Both the position numbers and the translations under genes were made by a program. Of a stretch of 44,837 nucleotides of DNA, positions 40,399 through 44,837 are shown piece after piece; positions within the stretch are counted from its first letter, which is position 1; each line of letters begins with the position of its first letter. Source of the DNA: an uncultured Clostridia bacterium (lineage in GTDB: Bacteria > Bacillota > Clostridia > UBA1381); assembly GCA_959602045.1 (NCBI GenBank), contig CAUGRT010000022.1:1-44837 (forward strand), given 5' to 3'. The notes under the pieces were generated by a model that saw only the letters and a list, made by a program, of their open reading frames with translations, made no database searches and was not told the DNA's origin.

Positions 40399-43300
40399 TT
40401 ATTCAAACAGGCTCAGAATTTCTTCATTCGTGAGCGCAGCAAAGGTTTCGTTGTTGGCGGTAATCATACCATCGGCAAGAGAGCGTTTTGCCTCTTGCAG
40501 CTTTAGAATTTTTTCCTCAATCGTTCCCTTGGCGGCAAGCCGAATTACCTGTACATTACGCGTCTGACCGATTCGATAGGCGCGGTCGGAGGCTTGATCC
40601 ATTGTGGCGGGATTCCACCACGGATCATAGTGAATGACCATGTCAGCACCGGTCAGATTCAGTCCGGTTCCGCCGGCACGGAGTGAAATCAAGAAAATAT
40701 CCCGTTCGCCGCCGTTAAAGCGATCTGCCATTTCGGAGCGTTCATAGGATGGAGTTTTGCCATCCAGATAGAAGCATTTCAGCGACTTTTTATTCAGCTC
40801 TTCCCGAATGATTTCGAGCATAGAGGTATACTGCGAGAAAATCAGCAGCCGATGTCCGGCATCTGTGGCACTTTCCGCAAGCTCCAGCAGCAATTGCAGC
40901 TTTCCGCTGTCATAGGTGTAATTTTCATCAAACAGCGATGGATGACAGCAGATTTGGCGCAGCCGCATCAACAGCGTCAAAATCTGAATCTTGTTTCTTC
41001 CGCCCTCTTGCAGCAGGGAAAGCGTTCTGTTTTTTGCAAGCGCCAGATAGGAGGCGTACATTTTTCGCTGTTCCGGCGTAAGGTCGGCATAGACGGTATA
41101 CTCCATTTTTTCGGGCAGCTCAGACAGCACTTCGGACTTCATGCGCCGCAGAATAAACGGCTTGATTTTTGCCTTGAAGTCCGCGTGAACATGATCGTCC
41201 CCATCTTTTACGATTGGGGTTTCATAAACGGAACGGAAAGTCCGCAAATCGTACAGATAACCGCTCATAATAAAATCGAAAATTGACCACAGCTCCGAGA
41301 GTGAGTTTTCAATCGGAGTACCGGTAAGCGCGAATTTTCGGGCTGCGCGGATACGCTTTACACTGCGCGCATTCATCGTTTTCGGGTTTTTAATATACTG
41401 CGCTTCATCAATAAAGCAATAGGAAAATTCATATTGCCGATAAAGGGCAATATCACGGCGCAGAATCGGATAGGAGGTGATAATCAAGTCATAATCCGAC
41501 GCCTGTGCGATCAAAGCCGCGCGTTCGTCTTTCGTTCCATCCACAATGAGTGCGCGAAGCTCCGGAGTAAAACGGCAACATTCATTATACCAATTGTATG
41601 TTAATGCACTGGGTGCAACAACCAGTGCCGGCATTTCGGGATGCTCTCCCTCAACAAATGCCAGAACCTGTAAGGTTTTTCCGAGTCCCATATCATCGGC
41701 TAAGATTCCGCCGAACCCTAATTCGGAAAGCTGTTTCAGCCAGCGAATTCCGTCTTTTTGGTAAAAGCGAAGTGTATTTTCCAGATGATCGGGGATATTC
41801 GGCTGGATTTTTTTGATGTTTTCGATATACTCCAGAAAGCTATCGTCTTTTTCAATCCCATCCAATGCATTCAAATACAAGGCATGGTATTTTGGGAGCT
41901 GCTTGGAGCGGTTTTCCACATCTGACGGGGAGAACTCCAATTGCTCCAACAGGTTAAATATATATTTTTTATCGTTATCATCCAGGCTGATAAAAGAGCC
42001 GTCGGAACGGCGGTAAAAGTGTTCCTTAAGCTTTACGGCAGCGAGGATTCCGTAGATTTCTTCCGTTTCCAGATCGGTCGAGAAATCAGCCTCCAACAGG
42101 TTGATGTCCCGATTATAATGTACACCGGCGCTAATCCCTGCCGTATCTGAAATTTCGATCGCCCGAAATGCGTCCGAATAAATCAGCTCTGCTCTTTGCG
42201 CAAGGCGAGGGAGAGCATACTTCAAAAAGGTAAAGATTTTTTCGTCATCATCCAGGCGGAAGCTTCCTTTTTCGCGGATAAAATCGGCAAAAAAGGAGAG
42301 AATCTCATCCTCTGACCGGGAATCGCGAACCACAATACGCTTTTCGGTTTCTTCTTCCGCGCCGAGTTGGAGAGAAACCGTTCCGTAGCGTGCGACAACC
42401 GCTGCACGGATACTGTTTCCCTGAGCGTCAAAATAGACAGTGAAAACAGGGCGTTCATTGATAATCAAATCATCAATTCCCTGGCTGACAACGCCATGCA
42501 TTTTTTGAAGTGCCGGGAGAACATGCGCCGCAAACAGCATTGTATTCTCGCCGCGAAAAGAGATTTGCGTCCGGCTATCCTCGTTTAATGCGTTATAAAT
42601 CGGCATAAAATAGGAACGGTAAGCTTCGGTCGTATGATAGATGATATTATCATAAAGAAAATAAGCACCGTCCCGTGTCAGCGCAAAGCCTTTATCACTG
42701 ACAGTCAGCGTGATTTCGCCGGGGACTGCCCGAACGTCGATGATGATGTCGGGATCTTCGTCTAAGAAACGAATATCGGACACCCGGATTCCGTTCAGCA
42801 TCAAACTGAAATGAACCTTAGGCAACAGGGGCAGGATTCGTTTTAACGTTGCACTGCCGAACCGCGTTTGATAGGACGCTTTTGTATAAAAGGGCATTTC
42901 ACCGGCACGGTTTTCATAGGCTTCGGCAAGAATATTCAGCAATGCGCGTTCCGCCGGAGTCAGTGCAGACGATGCCGGATCATAGCCGACCGAGCGTGAA
43001 ATCTTGAACGGGCGGTTTTTTGCATAGAAATCCAGGAAATTTTCAATTCCGTGGAGCGCAGTTCCGGCTTTTCCGATTTCGAGCGCCATCGCAAATGACG
43101 GAGTGGCGCGATTATTAATATACAGAATAAAATGAAGCTCCAAAGGCTGCTTTTCAGCCTTTTTATCGGCAAAATCCTTACAAAGGGTCATGGCAAGCTT
43201 ATCATTTTCATCAGAAAAAGAGCCGTTTTCATCCTGTTCTGCCATGCGCTGGCGAAGGGCGGCTACAATATGCTTACAGGTGGAATGCATCGTTTCATAA

Positions 43301-43509
43301 TACGGACAGGTACAGAAGGTGTCTGTAATATTTCCGTCCCGGTCGAACTTGACGGAAACATTATAAAGCGATTCTCCGTCTACCACCGCTGTTATTAAAC
43401 TGTCGGAACGTTTTTGCAGATGAACGCGCCCCTCTTTGAAATACTCCATCCCACGTTTATAGATTGTGGAGGAGCAGGAGCGACGGATCATGGCGTCGGT
43501 TATTTTCAT
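40399..43509 (-). CDS. SWIM-domain SNF2/Rad54-family DNA helicase
   Basis: 1036 aa. N-terminal SWIM zinc motif (CTCPYYETMHSTCKH, about residues 63-77), a large middle region (SNF2_assoc-like), then SNF2 ATPase: Walker A ADDMGLGKT (about 600), DEAQ box (FIDEAQYIKNP), QxxRxxRIGQ (SDRAYRIGQTRNVQVIRL, motif VI) and a typical C-terminal tail (LADGMITANNE). It moves on or remodels DNA; bacterial members of this layout are common but poorly studied. A good promoter at 43545-43573. Confidence 0.92.
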   Translation of the reverse strand: MKITDAMIRRSCSSTIYKRGMEYFKEGRVHLQKRSDSLITAVVDGESLYNVSVKFDRDGNITDTFCTCPYYETMHSTCKHIVAALRQRMAEQDENGSFSDENDKLAMTLCKDFADKKAEKQPLELHFILYINNRATPSFAMALEIGKAGTALHGIENFLDFYAKNRPFKISRSVGYDPASSALTPAERALLNILAEAYENRAGEMPFYTKASYQTRFGSATLKRILPLLPKVHFSLMLNGIRVSDIRFLDEDPDIIIDVRAVPGEITLTVSDKGFALTRDGAYFLYDNIIYHTTEAYRSYFMPIYNALNEDSRTQISFRGENTMLFAAHVLPALQKMHGVVSQGIDDLIINERPVFTVYFDAQGNSIRAAVVARYGTVSLQLGAEEETEKRIVVRDSRSEDEILSFFADFIREKGSFRLDDDEKIFTFLKYALPRLAQRAELIYSDAFRAIEISDTAGISAGVHYNRDINLLEADFSTDLETEEIYGILAAVKLKEHFYRRSDGSFISLDDNDKKYIFNLLEQLEFSPSDVENRSKQLPKYHALYLNALDGIEKDDSFLEYIENIKKIQPNIPDHLENTLRFYQKDGIRWLKQLSELGFGGILADDMGLGKTLQVLAFVEGEHPEMPALVVAPSALTYNWYNECCRFTPELRALIVDGTKDERAALIAQASDYDLIITSYPILRRDIALYRQYEFSYCFIDEAQYIKNPKTMNARSVKRIRAARKFALTGTPIENSLSELWSIFDFIMSGYLYDLRTFRSVYETPIVKDGDDHVHADFKAKIKPFILRRMKSEVLSELPEKMEYTVYADLTPEQRKMYASYLALAKNRTLSLLQEGGRNKIQILTLLMRLRQICCHPSLFDENYTYDSGKLQLLLELAESATDAGHRLLIFSQYTSMLEIIREELNKKSLKCFYLDGKTPSYERSEMADRFNGGERDIFLISLRAGGTGLNLTGADMVIHYDPWWNPATMDQASDRAYRIGQTRNVQVIRLAAKGTIEEKILKLQEAKRSLADGMITANNETFAALTNEEILSLFE

Positions 43510-43544
43510 GGATGCAGACCTTCTTAAATTTAATTTATCATATC

Positions 43545-43573
43545 ATTATACCATGATTTTGTTGATTTGGCAA
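43545..43573 (-). promoter_or_regulatory. promoter of the SNF2 helicase gene
   Basis: On the minus strand TTGCCA (43573-43568), 17 bp, TATAAT (43550-43545). It lies just downstream of the S24 repressor stop, so the two genes can be expressed separately. Confidence 0.78.
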
Positions 43574-43575
43574 TA

Positions 43576-44205
43576 CTAAAATTTCCGCTTGATCTCTTTT
43601 ACCAAGCCGAAAACGCGGATTTTAAGGACATCACTGCCCTCAAAGCGGCGAACGGGGTACATGGGATTAATCGAATGCAGTTCAATAAAATTATTACCGT
43701 ATACGACTTTTTTAATCACTCCATTTTCACCGTTAATGGTTACAACCGCATAGCTTCCGCTATCTACAGAGTTTTGGCAACGCACCAGTACCAGATCGCC
43801 CTCAATGAAAATCGGATACATGCTGTCGCCCTCTACCCTCAAATATACATACTGTTCGCCATCCGAAAGAGAGGACTTTAAAACAGGCTCATAATCAATC
43901 GCACAGTTATTCATACTATCGGCAAAGCTCCCATTGCCCGCGGAAACGCAGGCAAGCACCGGAATTTCGACGGTTTCTTCGTCATAGGGACGCAGATTGT
44001 CGGGCATTTCCCAGCCCAGAATATATTCCGGCGTTGTATGAAGAATTTTTGCCAGCTTCAGCAGGTTTTCACGTTTAATATTTTTTACCGTTCCTTTTTC
44101 GTATTTCTGTATCGCGGCCTTTTGGACGCCGAGCGCCTTGCCGAGATCCTCCTGCGTAAGCTTTTGCTCCTTTCGAAGCATTTTGATTCTTTCACCGGGA
44201 GTCAT
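43576..44205 (-). CDS. XRE-type repressor with S24 (LexA/CI-like) peptidase domain
   Basis: 209 aa from the ATG at 44205 (MTPGERIKMLRKEQ), 8 nt after AAAGGA. HTH_3 domain residues 1-65 (LTQEDLGKALGVQKAAIQKY). The C-terminal S24 domain has an Ala-Gly cleavage site (CVSAGNGSF), nucleophile Ser in EGDSMYP and general-base Lys in GVIKKV. It can therefore self-cleave in response to RecA-type signals, as for CI and LexA. Its promoter overlaps an imperfect palindrome of the ATCTTAA family, which suggests autorepression. Could be a phage-derived or housekeeping stress repressor. Confidence 0.9.
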   Translation of the reverse strand: MTPGERIKMLRKEQKLTQEDLGKALGVQKAAIQKYEKGTVKNIKRENLLKLAKILHTTPEYILGWEMPDNLRPYDEETVEIPVLACVSAGNGSFADSMNNCAIDYEPVLKSSLSDGEQYVYLRVEGDSMYPIFIEGDLVLVRCQNSVDSGSYAVVTINGENGVIKKVVYGNNFIELHSINPMYPVRRFEGSDVLKIRVFGLVKEIKRKF

Positions 44206-44260
44206 AATTATCATCCTTTCTGATTCTATCGGGGGAATTAAGAATATTTTTTGTATCTTA

Positions 44261-44289
44261 ATAATACCATATAAAACGTGAAAAATCAA
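44261..44289 (-). promoter_or_regulatory. promoter of the S24-type repressor
   Basis: On the minus strand TTGATT (44289-44284), 17 bp, TATTAT (44266-44261), overlapped by the operator-like site 44253-44267. Confidence 0.65.
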
Positions 44290-44329
44290 TATAAATTTTG
44301 AAAAAATATCTTAAAAATATATTTTTCTC

Positions 44330-44358
44330 TTGACAAACGAACAAATGTGTGGTATAAT
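44330..44358 (+). promoter_or_regulatory. consensus promoter with LexA/DinR-like box
   Basis: TTGACA (44330-44335), 17 bp, TATAAT (44353-44358). The spacer contains CGAACAAATGTGTG (44338-44351), one mismatch from the Gram-positive LexA/DinR box CGAAC-N4-GTTYG. A short stem (ACCGC, CAAGT, GCGGT at 44377-44391) lies in the leader. Confidence 0.75.
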
Positions 44359-44445
44359 ATAGTCAATCAATCAAAAACCGCCAAGTGCGGTAAAATTTTT
44401 TAGAACAAAAGTATCTTAAAAAGATTAAAAAAGGAGAAGCGAACA

Positions 44446-44655
44446 ATGATTTACAAGAATGAAGATCCTAAGGCGATACTTGCAATGGAAAAGGCAAGAA
44501 TGGGAGATGATTATTACGGCGGAGACATTTATGATGAAGATATTCATGAGTGTCCGGTCTGCGGAGCGTTATATCCGAGTTATTTCTACATGAATGACGA
44601 TGAGGAATGTGTGGGTTGTGAGATGTGTATAACAAGAGTTAACGAACTTTATTGA
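44446..44655 (+). CDS. small cysteine-rich protein
   Basis: 69 aa. CPVC at residues 36-39 and a CVGCEMC cluster at 55-61 suggest a zinc ribbon or a redox centre. The N-terminal half is acidic with Tyr/Gly-rich DDYYGGDIYDEDIHE. RBS AAGGAG about 10 nt upstream. It is transcribed from a consensus promoter that bears both a LexA-like box and operators of the divergent repressor, so it is probably stress-induced. The family is not recognised. Confidence 0.7.
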   Translation: MIYKNEDPKAILAMEKARMGDDYYGGDIYDEDIHECPVCGALYPSYFYMNDDEECVGCEMCITRVNELY

Positions 44656-44658
44656 TTC

Positions 44659-44837
44659 AACGCGAAAAATAAGCAGCACATCTCGTCCTGATAGGGGGCT
44701 TGAAATATGAGTATATGTCGGCGCCCCCAATCAGAACGATCTGCTTGCTTCTTTTCCGCGTTGGGGTGTAGAGGAAGCGGCGCATCTCGTCCTGATAGGG
44801 GGCTTGAAATATGAGTATATGTCGGCGCCCCCAATCA
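44659..44837. repeat. tandem 106-bp fold-back units (second locus)
   Basis: Unit 1 begins at 44659 and unit 2 near 44765 (106 bp on), continuing past the window end. Same family as 20311-20630; the inner stem reads GGGGGC with GCCCCC instead of GGGGAC with GTCCCC. The array starts 3 bases after the TGA of the Cys-rich gene. Confidence 0.9.

Larger units (their letters stand above)
44253..44425. promoter_or_regulatory. three operator-like sites around divergent promoters
   Basis: Imperfect palindromes at 44253-44267 (GTATCTTAATAATAC), 44306-44320 (ATATCTTAAAAATAT) and 44411-44425 (GTATCTTAAAAAGAT) share TATCTTAAWAA. The first overlaps the -10 of the leftward promoter, the second lies between the promoters, the third in the leader of the rightward gene. 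Likely targets of the S24-type repressor. Confidence 0.6.

Overview
The window reads as a chromosomal segment of an anaerobic, low-to-mid GC, endospore-lineage Firmicute of class Clostridia. The evidence is the strictly anaerobic ribonucleotide reductase pair nrdD/nrdG, the sporulation regulator spoIIID, an SLH-domain surface protein, a maf-mreBCD-pbp2-minCD morphogenesis cluster, AGGAGG-type ribosome binding sites and TTGACA/TATAAT-type promoters. Genus cannot be assigned from the sequence alone. No tRNA, rRNA or CRISPR array was seen.

Layout. (1) 1 to about 5.0 kb is the right end of an integrated mobile element: small cargo genes, divergent XRE repressors around a cluster of 17-bp palindromic operators, an ImmA/IrrE-type metalloprotease, a stand-alone HsdR_N-like nuclease, a zinc-ribbon membrane protein, a lipoprotein, and a tyrosine integrase broken by a frameshift in a T8 run. 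The left end lies outside the window. (2) 5.1-13.3 kb: rluB, a LUD-domain protein, a GH13 amylase, an SLH-domain exported protein, an AI-2E-type permease, a YhiN-type flavoprotein and a small membrane protein. (3) 13.5-19.0 kb: a CpXC protein, nrdD-nrdG-dut with an NrdR-like operator, a small alarmone synthetase, and spoIIID behind a SigE-like promoter. (4) 19.3-25.7 kb: an AraC-type regulator with a leader ORF, a two-component system, and a four-gene operon (zinc-ribbon coiled coil, tail-anchored coiled coil, NfeD, SPFH/band 7) that looks like a membrane microdomain module. (5) 25.8-37.2 kb, mostly minus strand: a HAD phosphatase, mgsA, minD, minC, pbp2, mreD, mreC, mreB, maf, a U32 peptidase, zapA and a RidA protein. 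These genes link cell shape, division-site placement and septum assembly. (6) 37.7-44.7 kb: a Yip1-like membrane protein, a large multi-pass membrane protein, a SWIM-SNF2 helicase, an S24/XRE repressor, and a small Cys-rich protein whose promoter carries a LexA/DinR-like box.

The most unusual content is in the intergenic DNA. One repeat family occurs at eight places: a conserved core of about 35 bp sits between long inverted arms that differ from copy to copy. It is found as single copies or in arrays with a period of about 149 bp. A second family of 106-bp fold-back units occurs in tandem at 20.3 kb and 44.7 kb. One of its stems shows a compensatory base-pair change, and one array supplies the stop codon of the AraC-type gene. 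A third structured element at 10.1 kb has two mutually exclusive hairpins. These repeats, the intact operator/repressor circuits and the frameshifted integrase are the main leads.
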